A stretch of DNA of 50,115 bases from Phallusia fumigata (GCA_008931825.1 QXVZ01006350.1:1-50115), one strand, 5' to 3'; positions 13,500 through 26,799 are shown, counted from the first letter of the stretch. Notes: generated by a model from the letters alone, not told the origin. Translations and numbers: made by a program.

Positions 13500-15961
13500 A
13501 AGCACTTTTTCGGGGTTGGTGTGCATATACTGAACAGCACACTCGTTCGCGCACTAGGCATGCTGTAATATACCGCTAGACGGTACCATGGAGTAAACCG
13601 TGGACCACTGTACACAAAGATGCAATGAACGCGATTAAGATTTTATTGTTTCGAATTTCAACATGCGTCAAGGCGATTTTTAAGTGTCATTTTTACTGTT
13701 TTAGCAACAAAAGCAATGTTTTGATTTTTAAAAAGCAAATGTGACAAAAAAGTTTATAAATATAGAATTAACAATCTTGTGCATGAAATAAATTCATTTT
13801 AATTTGGTTGCAATTGCGAATGCAAACGCACGTAAAAACATTTTTTAGGTTGCTGAGACTGACAAAACATAAGGTCAGCGTTTTCAGTAATCTCCAACAG
13901 CCAACTTGAATTATGCATTTGTTTTTAAAATGCGACCCACACTAAAATATTACCACCGCGAGATGGCGCTACATGGTTCTTGATATTTGTTAAATCAATT
14001 TTAAATTTTTGGATTCGTGACACTACGCGTAGCGGCAGAGCACGCTTATCTTACCACTTTGCAAACATATTTAGCCAATTTATTTGCAAAATATCTATAT
14101 TTGGTCGGTAAATATGAAACTGTGAACCCATGTAAGGCGGTAATATGTAGTGACGTCATTTGTTGTTTTTATTGTTTGAAACGCGGAGTTGCCAATAGAT
14201 AAACTGATTAGATTTTTTTCAAATCATAAGTTAAGTTGTCTTGTAGTTTTTGAAACAAGTTACGAAGCGATATTGTTTCCGACGCCACGTCACGACTTAA
14301 TAGCAAACATGAAAGATAAGCTATTTTGAAAAGGGCAACAACGGGTAACGATAATAAACAAAGGAGTTTTCTCCATTCATAACCTAAACAAATATAACTG
14401 CCTTCGAGACTGTGATTAGAATATCTAATCTCACCCATACATGTTGAATTGATTTCATGTAAACAAAATTCTGTATCATGGCAAAATATACAAATACATC
14501 GAACTTTTTGCTTTTTAGAGCGGTGGCAAACATTTCGGTCGACAAACAGGTATCACACTCCTTCTTTAGAGGAATTAGCGTTGAGGTGAATTCTAAACGC
14601 ATCTGTTTGTGTCCGAATGGCGCTTCAAAAATACCTTTTGAGTTTACTAAATAGTGCGAACTGTTGCTGTGGCCAGTTTTAACCAAATATAGTAACAGAA
14701 AGAAACACACAGAAGGATATATGTTTTAAGTTTCTCCAAAAATTTTATTGTTTATTATGTAACAATTTAAAAATAAGGGTGAGGCTTCAAATAATGTTGT
14801 TGCCATGTTTAAATTTACCTCATAACTTTAGTGTTTCCCGACGATGGCACAAGTGTTAACCAAAGGGTTGAAGACGTTGAGCATGTTGGTTGTTTGTTCA
14901 TTTTCTTGACCAATATATTTGTCAAGAGCATTCTGAAGAGATGCACACGTTTTTCTTTGTAGAAGGTCAGGATTCAAACAGTGCTAGTTCTCTTTGCGTG
15001 GGGCTGGAAGCTAACTTAAACCCGGGCACAGCTTCTTTTTTCGCCGCTACAGTATAACGGGCCAACCCAATCGATTATACAATCCAAACCACAAACTCGC
15101 GAGGGTGGTGTGTTGATTTGATTTAACAACTCTCCCTGGAGTATAGTTAATGAGCTCCGGCGTGTTGTTGGTTACGACTAATCCTTATATCGATCACTTT
15201 TGGTCGTTAACATTTAACTTGTGGTTCCCGACTTTTTTGCGTTTATCTTGTTGAATGCAGGTATTTTGTGGGTTTGTTTAACGAATTAAAATAGGTATAC
15301 TTGGACTCGATGGGCTAGAATGTAGATTAAACACGTCCAACTTTTTATACACTTTATTACTTCATTTTTCGTCAAGAAGAGCTGATGCACTAAGTGGCGT
15401 ATGGCTCTTCACAACGACCGAAGCATTTTTTTAAATACATTGAAAAGCTAACTTGGGAATTCAATGTATCAGCTTTGACACTACTAAACCACAAGATTTT
15501 GCGTTCACATTTCAGTTCACGTGCAAAAGTCTCGCTTTGGAATGACCAATGTTAAGTTTTATTAAACCGCCATCGCCACACCGCAACTGTTGCTTTCGTG
15601 ACCTTGCTGTGTTTAATTACAATTGCCAACGTGACGTACGGATCCGTATTAAGACATTTATCTAATGGGCAAATTTTAATCACCGTTTTACAAATTTTTG
15701 AACTTGGAAGGTCCCAGTAAGTCGAATCACGATCAAAGTTTTGGGGCCTAAATTTAGACGACAGGCGTTCGAACCAAGATTTCGAGACATAACATAAACA
15801 TAAGATTAACGATGCTCTCTGGTAAATTTGCATGTTTTGGTTGATAATAGACAGCCAAATTGGCAGGGTTTGACCGACCCGTTTTCAAGGTCATGAGTAA
15901 ATCTTCCTAAAACGACTTTGTGGCGTCCTCTTTATTCCGCGGGAGTAACAAGCACGTACAT

Positions 15962-16051
15962 TGACATTTAATAAGAAGACAAAATCCAGTACTTGTGTGT
16001 AAAACATTTTTTACTTTTCGATAAACGATGTTGTCATCATCGGGAACTGAC
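15962..16051 (+). repeat. Dispersed repeat, copy 1
   Basis: The segment with taataagaagac, then acttgtgtgtaaaacatttt, then ataaacgatgttgtcatcat recurs inverted at 35919-36000. It also recurs as both arms of the fold-back structure at 17492-17620. It is a short interspersed family with no coding content. Confidence 0.6.
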
Positions 16052-16554
16052 ATTTACATTAAAATACCAACACGTAGCGAAGGCAGGCAGTTTGTAATCC
16101 GTGTGTCTACTTTCCAAATCCCTAAACCGTTAAGATGGTTCCGACGTAAACCGCAACATGTATTTTTCATGTTGAGGCCCAGATAAGCTATAATTGTAAC
16201 GTCTGTGTGCAAACAGAGCAATTTCCAATGACACTGTTAGGTGTCAATCAAGAAGTTTTAAATTAAAACTGTAGTTCTGTTTAGGACGCGAACTATTTCG
16301 TTAAACATTAAAAAATACTGCGTTTTGAAAACAAACATTTTTAGTTTTCCTTGACAGCGGCCAAAAGTCAATACACAAATATCCTGTTTCCGTATTTGGT
16401 GTTAGTGCTTTTTCCTGTTAAACCTTAATGACATACAGGACATTGTAGCAATGTAGTCATCCCTCATTGTCAGACACTTGTGGACGGCCTCTTAATGAGG
16501 CTTCGTTAACTTTGTTATCCGTGCCCCGCCTTACCGCCCCCTCTTATGCTACAG

Positions 16555-16758
16555 GGAACCAAAGCACCCGATGAGAGAATGGAAAAACTGTCCAGCGATC
16601 AATATCTGGGCTTTGGAAGCGCAGAAAGTCCCAGGCGAAGGCCAGTTAACATTTGCACTAGTAGCCAGAGGACGTCACTTCACCACCGGAGACGTTTTTC
16701 CGCTGGCAATCTCTTCCGCGCCGCTATTTTGATCGTCATCATGATGCAACTACCCCAG
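16555..16758 (+). CDS. Candidate first coding exon, Arg-rich with a hydrophobic end
   Basis: A pyrimidine-rich stretch ending in tgctacag (16547-16554) acts as a good acceptor just before an open frame. The first clear ATG is at 16579, and the exon ends at cag|gtattt (16758) in phase 0. From that ATG the peptide is 60 residues: a polar, arginine-rich part (SPRRRP, HHRRRFSAGN) followed by a short hydrophobic run (FRAAILIVIMM). An acceptor before a first ATG is expected where a spliced leader is added. The end phase fits the first known exon of the GPCR downstream, for which this could supply a signal peptide, but that link is only an inference over a 10-kb intron. It could equally be the first exon of another gene. 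GC and codon content are higher than in the flanks. Confidence 0.4.
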
Positions 16759-18423
16759 GTATTTGTTATTTTCAGTTTTCACTGTGACAAGTCAAGCAAT
16801 TTATTAAACTTCGTTGAGTGTAATATTTTTATGGGCACAGTGTTGAGAAAGATGTTACCTCGGCAGTTTTGTTTTCCCCACATTAAAACTGTTCATGTGA
16901 AACAACAAATAAAAAGAAAGCATTTTTTCTCTTGAGAATACAAGCGAAACGAAATTATCAAGGAATCAAATAAATATCGTATCATTAAAATTACGAAAAA
17001 TGTACACATCAGAGCCATATTTATGATGAAAGAACTTATGTTGTTTATGTTCTTGTCAATCTTACTTTTCCTTTCTTATTCCTGGTATTTCAAGCCAAGG
17101 TTTTTATTAAAAATGAATATTTTAGGTTTTCCAAAGGGACATTGGCTCAAAATGTTGTCAAGCAATTTGTAGCTGCGGCCCCTAAAACCTCTAAATATAT
17201 GTAGGATTGACCACAGGAACCTTAAGCCTTTGGTCACTCATTTAAAAATGTGTGTTTGGACTATGCACTGACTATTGAAATAGCACTGCGGACCAATTTA
17301 GACTCTGACCTAAGAGTTGCTGACAAACGGAGATGTGACGTGTAGCATCCTGTTGACTGTCGGTCTCTTCAATGTTAACTGTGTCAGGATCGATCCTAAA
17401 CTTGTTTATCAAATCCCGCTTTGCAGAAGATCAATTTTATTTGCGCTTGTTCATTTACCACTGCCCGATTTTCCCTCTAACAATGACTTTTAATAAGAAG
17501 ACACAAGCCAATATTTGTGTGCAAAACATTCTCTGTGTTTCGAAAAAAACGTTTCATTTTCTACGCTGTTTGTCGGAACGTAGAGAATGCTGTACACACA
17601 ACTACTGGCTTGTTCTCATTGAGACCATTTAGAATCGTGAATTGTAGGCCCAGGGGAGTTTTGTAAGTCAACTTGACCGGGGGCCGTATTCCCTAAGATA
17701 CTTTACATGGGATTCAATTCTATTTCTGCCATATCGAGACAATGTGGCATGTTATGTTCTGTGCTGCAAAAGGAAAACCGTCCTCTCTCCTGGTGCCTTG
17801 TTGCAATTAGAAGCCTCCGTGCCCTTGTCATGTTTAATTTAAAATGTCTTGTTGGGATTTGCATTCTGGAATATTCTCATGTTTTAGCCGTCGTTGTTTT
17901 AGTTTTTATTTGGTAACGTTGCTTAATGCAGAGCGCGCGAAGGGAAATTGAGTTGGGCAATCCGCTGATTTCATTATTTCCGGACAGTTTTTAATCACGC
18001 TTTTTGCGGCAGCAGTCTGGTCGATCCTGCAACATTATTGAAGCACTGATTTGCAATCAAATTCACACATACACACATGCATTGATCAATGCGTTGCGAT
18101 TTGAACATTGTTGTACTGAATGAAATTGGGACGTTTACTATCGCGTGTGACGATACTACCAAGGACGCGCCCAGTCACATTCTCCTTGCGTTGGCCTTTC
18201 CGCAGGAAGCATTAAATTGCTAAACGGTGTTGCATTTACATACCCTTCAAGAACGTAGATCGCATCGTAAGCTCAAAGAATCTTAACGCCCTTGCCATAT
18301 TTCGGGGAAATTTCGCCCGCCCAATGAACCTTTTGACGCGTGGCTGCCCTTCGAACTGTTTAGCGTTATTTGACGCTAAGTTGATTTTTGTTTGGCGCGT
18401 CGACGTTTACGATACACAAAGGG
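16759..18423. other. Stretch without a gene; contains a fold-back repeat
   Basis: About 1.7 kb. Apart from the fold-back element at 17492-17620 I see no feature. The open frame at 17372-17632 runs through that repeat and is not considered coding. Confidence 0.4.
17492..17620. repeat. Fold-back (inverted-repeat) element
   Basis: The left arm 17492-17542 (aataagaagacacaagcc, later gtgtgcaaaacattctct) is imperfectly complementary to the right arm 17574-17620 (agagaatgctgtacacac, later ggcttgttctcatt), at roughly four in five positions. About 31 bases lie between the arms. Both arms belong to the family seen singly at 15962-16051 and 35919-36000. It looks like a palindromic MITE or an inverted dimer. 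No target-site duplication is clear. Confidence 0.6.
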
Positions 18424-18838
18424 CGTTTCTCCTTAACGTAAAAGCCCATTAGCGGCCGTTTGCATACGAAGTGGTCTAACTTCGAAATGAATTGAAAACT
18501 TCGCTCACAATCGGATAAAGTGAAACGGTCTGACCGAAATAAAAAGTGAACAGTCGCTAATGCCTTATATGCAGTTGGCTTTGGATTGAACTTTGCAAAA
18601 TGTTTTAAACCGGTTTTGCAAATATTTTGCNCGTTTCTCCTTAACGTAAAAGCCCATTAGCGCCCATTTGCATACGAAGTGGTCTAACTTCGAAATGAAA
18701 TGAAAACTTCGCTCACAACCGGATAAAGTGAAACGGTCTGACCGAAATAAAAAGTGAACAGTCGCTAATGCCTTATATGCAGTTGGCATTGGATTGAACT
18801 TTGCCAAATGTTTTAAACCGGTTTTGCAAATATTTTGC
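18424..18838. repeat. 207-bp block duplicated across a single N
   Basis: Positions 18424-18630 and 18632-18838 match over 207 bases with the N at 18631 between them. They differ by a handful of substitutions (for example gcggccgtt versus gcgcccatt). Confidence 0.93.
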
Positions 18839-20156
18839 ATTTCGATCTGACTATATATGGCGCCGGGGGGAATTGTCCGCCTTTGCACCACAATCACCCC
18901 GAAACACCTTTCCCCTGATATTTTGTGTTTATTAGATGGTGTTAAATTCTCGGTTAGGGAAGTACTCCTCACGCTCTGATAAACGATATCTATAAAATAC
19001 CGTTTTAAGGTTAAAATACCGTGATGAGTTGAAATTTTTCTTTAATAGCCTGCGGAGCAATACCAAATCATCAATTATGAAATTAAAAAGTTTTTGTGAC
19101 GTTTGTTCGGTTTGCGGCGAGGGATTTTTATTTGAGACACGAAAAATGTATTGGGATTTTATTGTCTGGTTTCCGAAAATTTGTTGTTATTTTTTACGAT
19201 TGGACGGCGCGTGTGGGACAAAGGTCGGTTTGAATCGATGTTAAGTCAATCAACATTCCAGTTGGTCCTAAATTCGACCAAACAGATAGATTTGTCGATG
19301 CATTTGCCCAAACGTCTTTTGACCTGTAGCTACCTGGCATTTGGCCGACCTGTCCCATCAGTTTTAATCAGGCCTATAATATTGGCCCTAACCCAACAGC
19401 TTGGGGTCTGGGGAATTGAAGAACAATTGAACGCCCTTCGCTGTTTAGTCTTTCTAGAAATTTTCCACTGCCAGCTCTTTGCCAGCTTGGTTTATTTGCC
19501 AGCCAACAGCTTTGGTGGTCAACGAGCGTGGGATTAACTTGGCGGCAAAGCAATCAAATTCATCTCTTTTGCTCGAAAAAGTTGATTTCAAAACAAACAC
19601 TGCACTTGCCACCATTCGACGAACCTATTAAACCTCACTCGAAGAATTCTGCTTTACCTTTGTTATTTTGCATCATGCTCAATTTTTTCTTTTAAAATGC
19701 ATCGATTTAAAAAAACAGCATGTATGTCATGTCCTAAATAAAACAAATAGAATTGCCGGAAAACACGCCATTGGTGAACGTCGAAGCGTCGAAATGAATA
19801 TGCGGTAGTGTAAAAAGCGATAAAATATTTATGTTGATTCGCGTCTAAATTTGAACCTCTTGTCACATTGGCATCTGTACAATTGAACTTCTGAATATCT
19901 TTTGCAGTGATTCTTATCCGGGGAGGAATTCCTTCGCCGTGAAAAAAGTTTAAATTTAAGATAGAAGATTTTCTTTTTGTTAGTAAGGACGACTTTTATA
20001 CAAATTTGTTTTGTTTTGATTACAGTTTTTTTTTGTTTCCTTTTCACCTGATAATGTGACCTAATAAATAATCAAATCTGTAGCATTTGTAGATCTTCGT
20101 GATTTTTTCGCCTGGCATTTATAACAAGTAGGCAAAGGGGCGATCAAATGTTCGTG
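18839..20156. other. Stretch without a recognised gene
   Basis: About 1.3 kb. The open frame at 19151-19537 (plus) has no family motif or good splice borders. Nothing else seen. Confidence 0.35.
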
Positions 20157-20377
20157 TGCTGCAAACAGAGAAATATAACAAAACAGGTTAAACCACTCAC
20201 GTTTCCTTCCCTGTAGGCGTTTCTATTTAGTACATGAAACATATTGCATGCTTGAAAATGCTGCTTNTGCTGCAAACAGAGAAATATAACAAAACAGGTT
20301 AAACCACTCACGTTTCCTTCCCTGTAGGCGTTTCTATTTAGTACATGAAACATATTGCATGCTTGAAAATGCTGCTT
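20157..20377. repeat. 110-bp block duplicated across a single N
   Basis: Positions 20157-20266 and 20268-20377 are the same 110 bases on either side of the N at 20267. Confidence 0.93.
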
Positions 20378-22330
20378 GGCTCAGGTGACATTTAAATAAC
20401 TTAGTTTTGCGTGGGACCCACGGTCTGTTGCCAAAGCCGTAGGGGAAAGTGGAGCAGCCATAATAAATAAACAGAAGAGAAAATGTCATCTCTGTAATGC
20501 GCGGCTGCTGATAACCTTTATGTACTTTGGCTATTGTTCAATGTTCTGGGAAAAATGTCAACCTGCCAGCCTTGTTGAAGGTAACCCATGACAGTGTATT
20601 TGGTCATGGCAATGTTTAAGGGTCTAGTGTTTAAATGTGAGGTTCTGTGTTAGATATAGTCCGCCAAATCAAAGCATCACATACGTTTGGATTCATTAGG
20701 GCAGTGAATGTTGATTACATTTCATACACTGTCCATTTTTTGCAAAGTGAAACTCCCAGACGTTTTCGTTACGCAACGAAAATATTGGGTTGGTATCGTT
20801 TTGCTGAATACCTTCAACCGTATAAATTGTTAACCTCTTATTCGCTACGACTATTGAAACACAGCGTATTGCTTAAATATGTTTGCTAATCCACCTGAAT
20901 TGCTTCATTCCGTAAGTTGTTGAGATTCGTATTTGCATACAAGAACCCGTCCGTGTTTCAACTTTGCCGTAACTGCAAAAAGCGGCGCTGTTGCCCACAC
21001 GTGTTTAACCTGGCGTGCTTGCCACTAACAAACAAATCGATTGGTAAATAAACGTCCAAACATTAGGTGGTGGGTTGACCAACGATCATATTATTACTCA
21101 GATTTACTGCAAATATTCGCCTGTTTCCAACAATTGAACCGCGCCAACAATTGAGCTAACCTAGTTTAAAGTTTTACTCGCTATCAAAAGCGCATTTATT
21201 TGTGAGTTTTAGGACAATTCCTCGCGAATATTTGCAAAACTTTTGGTTTTAATATTATACGTTTACTACTAGTTTTAACAACGTTCACCCAAATATCCTA
21301 CAATATGTGTTAGCGGGATTAAGTTTTTTATGTTGCCGTTTTCGCAAGTTTCATCTAACGGACCAAAATCAGGGACAAATTTAATGACATCTTAAATTCG
21401 TTTATCCCTGCAAAATCATGTCTGATTCTCAATGAATTTAGATGTTCTGTCAAGTTTTGCTGACCTACGTTTTTCGAGTAGGGTCGTCGCCTTCGTGTGA
21501 ACGCTGCATATATTCTGCTGATTGTCGACTTGCTGGACATTTGAACTCTTCTTCCCAACTCTCTGTAGCACAAACAAAGGCTTCAACAAGCGTATGCGGG
21601 CGAACCCTGATTTTACACAGTACGTAATGCTGTTGTTGAGAACTTCCATAAGAGGATTGGAAATTGCAAACATGCCACTGTTCGTGTGGTTATTCGACTT
21701 TTGGTTGTCATGGCGTCGCGTTGCACAGTTCCTTTGTCAGCCGTCACTGGGTCTGGCGCCTGTGCGCCGGGAGGTCATGTAAGTTTCGTAAATCGTCGCC
21801 GTGTTTCTACTAAGCGTCGAAAGCGAAAAAAAGGCGCCAGCGTCACGAAATTTTATGCATATATAGTGCACCTGAAGTAGTGACAGGCCGATAGTCTAAA
21901 GGTCACTAGCTGCCATTTAGGTGATGAATAAAATTACCAACTGGCGTTGAGTTCAATTACCAAATTTTTGTGACAGATACAGGGTTGTCAGTAGGGTTTG
22001 ATAAAACTGTCACAGAATGGGGGCATTTTGATGTAGATTTAATTTTTTTGGATCTAATTTGCAATCCAAGGGAAAGTGAAGGAAAAAGCACTAACAGAAA
22101 CATTTTATTTGTAGAAAATGCATTCCGCTCGAAGTCAGTACCTCTGTCCATTTAAATTCAGTCTGAAATTAACCGCCATCACTTTTAGATTCTCAAACGT
22201 CGTAAAAATTCAAAATGGTTTTGATGTTTTTGTAAAGTTGTGCACAAATGTTGCACCTTTGCACCGGTTGATTGACATCTTGACTTCTAGCAGAATTTAG
22301 GCCAAGTATTTAATGTGTCAACACTGAAGC
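20378..22330. other. Stretch without a recognised gene
   Basis: About 2 kb. A GC-richer patch at 21690-21780 ends in a donor-like cat|gtaagt (cut after 21779) and could be a 5' untranslated exon, but nothing else supports it. No protein motif is recognised. Confidence 0.3.
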
Positions 22331-22432
22331 ATGTCTGTTCCCGACTTTGAAATTCTTTACAACGAGACTGTGAATTTGGATTACCCTGAGATCGATTACT
22401 CTAAGTATAGGGCCAACGAAGAAGAAGAAGAT
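22331..22432 (+). CDS. Candidate short first exon, acidic and Tyr-rich
   Basis: The ATG at 22331 is preceded by an in-frame stop (tga agc atg). It opens a 34-residue frame ending EEEED at gat|gtgagt (22432), phase 0. The peptide has one N-glycosylation sequon (NET) and several Tyr/Asp/Glu clusters (DYPEIDYSKY), like sulfated N-termini of secreted or receptor proteins, but there is no signal peptide. The frame stays open to 22600 if unspliced. An acceptor-like gacttctag lies about 45 bases upstream. It could be an alternative first exon of the GPCR downstream (phase 0 fits), an unrelated gene, or chance. Confidence 0.25.
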
Positions 22433-24336
22433 GTGAGTATAGAATACGTTGTGCAAAGTGCTACTGTGGGGATGCCACAATATTGTGAAGCACGGTATCA
22501 ATTCACAGTAATCTTCGTTTTGTTTGGCAAAGAACATACTTATGGGTTGGCTCGTTTTGTTGTGTTGAACGATGGGCCGTCACCAGGGCAATTAGTTTAG
22601 CTTTGCAGTTAGCAGTCGAATGCACAAAAGCAAGACGAATGTGAAGTACACTGCGTTGGCACTTTTGTTCATTATGTTGTTATTGGGTCAGGGTTGTACT
22701 TGTCGTTTTCCATTGCTGAAAAGTATGTCTGTTAGTTGGACGTAAGTTGAAAATTAACACACGCTTAGTCAAAACGTCGAAACGTATTTGCAATCTCTTT
22801 GGGGCAAATGAAAAGGAACATTCCTTGTGAGTTAAATCATCCGAGTCGTGCAGAAGTTGCGCATTGGGTCGCCGATTTTGCTAAGAATGCCGCTACGATT
22901 GCCAGGAATAGTCGAGTCTCGATTTCTCAAGGCACGTAAATCGGTCGAGTAAACTTCGCAGCCATAGCGTGACTCATCGGAAAGGTATTTTGTTTTGTTA
23001 CCAGTGCAGAGCGACGTAGTAAAACGTCACTGCGCGTGTGAAATAGGTTCAACCATGTCGAATCTTTGTGCTGTTTGCTTGAACCGGCTTGTCCTGTGGA
23101 TGTAGTCGCTTGACCTTTGACAGGCTCGTCAAGGACCTAAGCATTTTTTGTGCAAAAAGTAGTAAAACCGCCACGTTTTTCTGTTAAGTACTTGTCTATG
23201 AAAATGCGCACTGATTTTGAATGCAAAAAATGTATTTTTGTCTACCGATATTTCGACTTCCTGTTCATTCCGTCTACAACCGCATGCACAAAGAATTTTG
23301 AACATTAAACCAATAGCTTTAGCCAAATTTAATGTTACCTTGATTTTCATTACTATTGCGAATAAAAGCTCTTAACACAAAATGCTAGTGGGACAAGTGT
23401 TGCTTTTCATGGACTTATTCGAAAAACTGGCCATGCAGCGAACGGGACCACCTTTTGATAGAGAGTAGATTAGGACAACCCCGAGTGCTTGTTACCCCGT
23501 GTAATGAGTCGAAAACAACATGAGCGTTTTTATGTGACGCAAATATCTAAAAATTGGCGACGTTGCGTTGGACCTTTGTCCCCGTTTCAATGTGTCTAAA
23601 GCTACGTTAGTTTTTTCCAAAGAAAACGAAACAAGCAATTGCAAATATTGGCGTCCTCATTTCCTTGGGCTTATCGGTCAAATGACGTCACAACACAATA
23701 TCGGTGACAATGCTAACATTGCTATCGTCGAAAACAGGATGACTCGGCCCGCCCAAAACGGCCTCTGACGCCACTGGGACCCAGTGGGTCGACGCCACTG
23801 CTGTGGGACGCGAAACATGTGTCGTTTTGCGCAATCGCGGCATAAAAAATGGCCCCTTTGTCAATACAACGACGCCGTGTGGCCATTACAAGGCAGTCTT
23901 TGCAGGCGTCAACTGTCTACGACGGTTACTCACTGACTTAAAAACATCCACACCGTTCAAGTTGTTTGTAGGCTGTTGATAAAGATGTTTGGCTTCCACG
24001 TTAACAGTAAACACTGCAGTAATCCTCCCAAAAAAAACACTTGAGTAAGGGATACACTTCAAATTTACTTCCCCGCTCTATCAAGTGGGTACAGGTGCTA
24101 GACAGAACAGCATTTCAACTGCTCCGACCCCCAATGTTGTTTGTACGTTCTGGAATTTACCTTTGGTTGTTTCGAGTACCCGCTTTGAGCCTGTTGGTTA
24201 CTTCATGTTTATCATTTGTGGGCGGTGATACGTGGAAAACGAATCGTACACATTTCTAGGTACGTACTGTGATGCATTTTCGCTTTAAATCCATTTGTAT
24301 CAACGCAATAGATTCCCCCGCCTGACTGTCACGTTC
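22433..24336. other. Stretch without a recognised gene
   Basis: About 1.9 kb, upstream or intronic to the GPCR. The run near 23765-23805 repeats gacgccactg twice and holds a small palindrome (ccactgggacccagtgg). Otherwise nothing recognised. Confidence 0.35.
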
Positions 24337-24687
24337 TCACAGATATAACAAAAAAGTGTCATAAATGTGCTAAAAACTCTTTGTTCGTTGTGCGTCGTTG
24401 TTCAGGATTTTTACATTGCAACATGCACTTGTTAAACCACACAAATGTCAATGCCATGGTCGAGTTGTCTTGTGCAGTGTCAGTTGCAACGTTCGGGACC
24501 AGACGCCCTCATTTGATCCTGGAATCTCAATGACTCGGACCTTTCTTCTATTTTATCTTGGACCCTCCGAGGCTGCTATTTGTCCTAAACAGTGATGAAG
24601 AAAAAACTCTACTTAGAAAAGACTCCTTGAATATCAGACACACCCCCCAAGCACAAGCATTTTAACTACAGACTTTTGTTTTTACTG

Positions 24688-24729
24688 TTTTTTTTTCTTT
24701 CTTTCTTTCTTTCTTTATTTATTTATTTT
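24688..24729. repeat. Pyrimidine microsatellite (cttt)n / (attt)n
   Basis: A run of T, then repeated cttt and attt units. It appears again at 25982-26023 in the second copy of the duplicated block. Confidence 0.9.
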
Positions 24730-25083
24730 TCTGTCTAACGCGAGTTTGTTCCCACGTTTTGGTCATGAAGGAGTCGTCCAAATTTTTTCTTCAAATTTTC
24801 ACACATGATAGATGTGTATCTGAAGTTGTGCAACTTTTATGCCTGTAGGTGGCTACTGGCTAGTTTCTTTGTCGCCTAAAAATAGTAAGGGAGAACCGAA
24901 GTCCACGAGGTTTCCTCTTGGCTAATGGGACACAATGGGGGTCACAGTGTCCGCATGGTAACCTGACCCCCCCTGACATTTTGATGACCTAAGATATTTG
25001 ACCCACTCTGGTCCTTGACTGCCTTCCGGGTACCGGGGCATTTCCAAGCGTTTTTTGCAGTTTTTCTCATGCGAGACCTAGTC

Positions 25084-25160
25084 ACGATTTCGGCATCAGC
25101 TGGCAAGGTAAGAGACTAGTTGTTTTAGTCGAAAAGGCCCTTCGTTCAAGTCGCAGAAAC
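25084..25160 (+). repeat. tRNA-like segment, possible SINE head
   Basis: An A-box-like part (catcagctggcaaggtaaga) is followed about 30 bases later by a B-box-like gttcaagtc. The spacing is like a tRNA, but the acceptor stem does not pair well. The same segment recurs at 26378-26454 through the assembly duplication. It may be a degenerate tRNA-derived SINE. Confidence 0.3.
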
Positions 25161-25505
25161 TGTCCCGAATCGATCACGACTTTGACACGGGTTGACACGG
25201 GTGTTCGACTGCCACGTCAATAGTCGACTAAAGGTCGTTTTGCTTTGGAAGATGCCAACTAGAATGATTGTCTTACTAGGTTTTCTGAGTCGCCACCTTG
25301 TCGACACTTTCATGATGGAAATAATCAGAATGTTTTTTTTCGCACAGATTAAACTTTGTATTTCTTTAATTGACTCCAGTAGCCTTTACGACTTTGTTGA
25401 GTCTGTAGTTTTATATTTTGGATACAACCTCCATCTCCTTATAAAACAAGTATACGTTTAGCCGCTTGTTTCACATGCTATTAACGTGTTTGTTTTATTT
25501 TCCAG

Positions 25506-25608
25506 GCAACTCCTAAGGACATTCAGGAGATGATGTGTCATTATCTGGACTACAAGAATGATTGTCTGCAGAAACTCAACGAGACTGCTGCGCAACTTCC
25601 TGCAAACG
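25506..25608 (+). CDS. GPCR ectodomain exon 1, duplicate copy (assembly)
   Basis: Same exon as 26800-26902, lying in the first copy of the block duplicated around the N at 25630. Acceptor tattttccag, donor cg|gtaaaa. Probably the other allele or a contig overlap, not a second exon. Confidence 0.85.
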
Positions 25609-26799
25609 GTAAAAGGAATGTTGGGCGGCNTCACAGATATAACAAAAAAGTGTCATAAATGTGCTAAAAACTCTTTGTTCGTTGTGCGTCGTTGTTCAGG
25701 ATTTTTACATTGCAACATGCACTTGTTAAGCCACACAAATGCCAATGCCATGGTCGAGTTGTCTTGTGCAGTGTCAGTTGCAACGTTCAGGACCAGACGC
25801 CCTCATTTGATCCTGGAATCTCAAAGACTCGGACCTTTCTTCTATTTTATCTTGGACCCTCCGAGGCTGCTATTTGTCCTAAACAGTGATGAAGAAAAAA
25901 CTCTACTTAGAAAAGACTCCTTGAATATCAGACACACCCCCCAAGCACAAGCATTTTAACTACAGACTTTTGTTTTTACTGTTTTTTTTTCTTTCTTTCT
26001 TTCTTTCTTTATTTATTTATTTTTCTGTCTAACGCGAGTTTGTTCCCACGTTTTGGTCATGAAGGAGTCGTCCAAATTTTTTCTTCAAATTTTCACACAT
26101 GATAGATGTGTATCTGAAGTTGTGCAACTTTTATGCCTGTAGGTGGCTACTGGCTAGTTTCTTTGTCGCCTAAAAATAGTAAGGGAGAACCGAAGTCCAC
26201 GAGGTTTCCTCTTGGCTAATGGGACACAATGGGGGTCACAGTGTCCGCATGGTAACCTGACCCCCCCTGACATTTTGATGACCTAAGATATTTGACCCAC
26301 TCTGGTCCTTGACTGCCTTCCGGGTACCGGGGCATTTCCAAGCGTTTTTTGCAGTTTTTCTCATGCGAGACCTAGTCACGATTTCGGCATCAGCTGGCAA
26401 GGTAAGAGACTAGTTGTTTTAGTCGAAAAGGCCCTTCGTTCAAGTCGCAGAAACTGTCCCGAATCGATCACGACTTTGACACGGGTTGACACGGGTGTTC
26501 GACTGCCACGTCAATAGTCGACTAAAGGTCGTTTTGCTTTGGAAGATGCCAACTAGAATGATTGTCTTACTAGGTTTTCTGAGTCGCCACCTTGTCGACA
26601 CTTTCATGATGGAAATAATCAGAATGTTTTTTTTCGCACAGATTAAACTTTGTATTTCTTTAATTGACTCCAGTAGCCTTTACGACTTTGTTGAGTCTGT
26701 AGTTTTATATTTTGGATACAACCTCCATCTCCTTATAAAACAAGTATACGTTTAGCCGCTTGTTTCACATGCTATTAACGTGTTTGTTTTATTTTCCAG

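Larger units (their letters stand above)
13212..16554. other. Stretch without a recognised gene
   Basis: About 3.3 kb, AT-rich. It holds the SINE-like fragment at 13399-13499 and one copy of a dispersed repeat at 15962-16051. Open frames such as 14384-14710 (minus) and 15552-15833 (minus) show no motif I recognise. Confidence 0.4.

Noticed and set aside
13301..13579. 92-codon open frame on the plus strand
   Set aside because: It runs antisense through the tRNA-derived SINE fragment and has no independent support.
25192..25461. 89-codon hydrophobic open frame just before the GPCR ectodomain exon, repeated at 26486-26755
   Set aside because: The frame is not joined to the ectodomain exon by a usable donor, has no clear signal cleavage site, and occurs twice only because of the assembly duplication.
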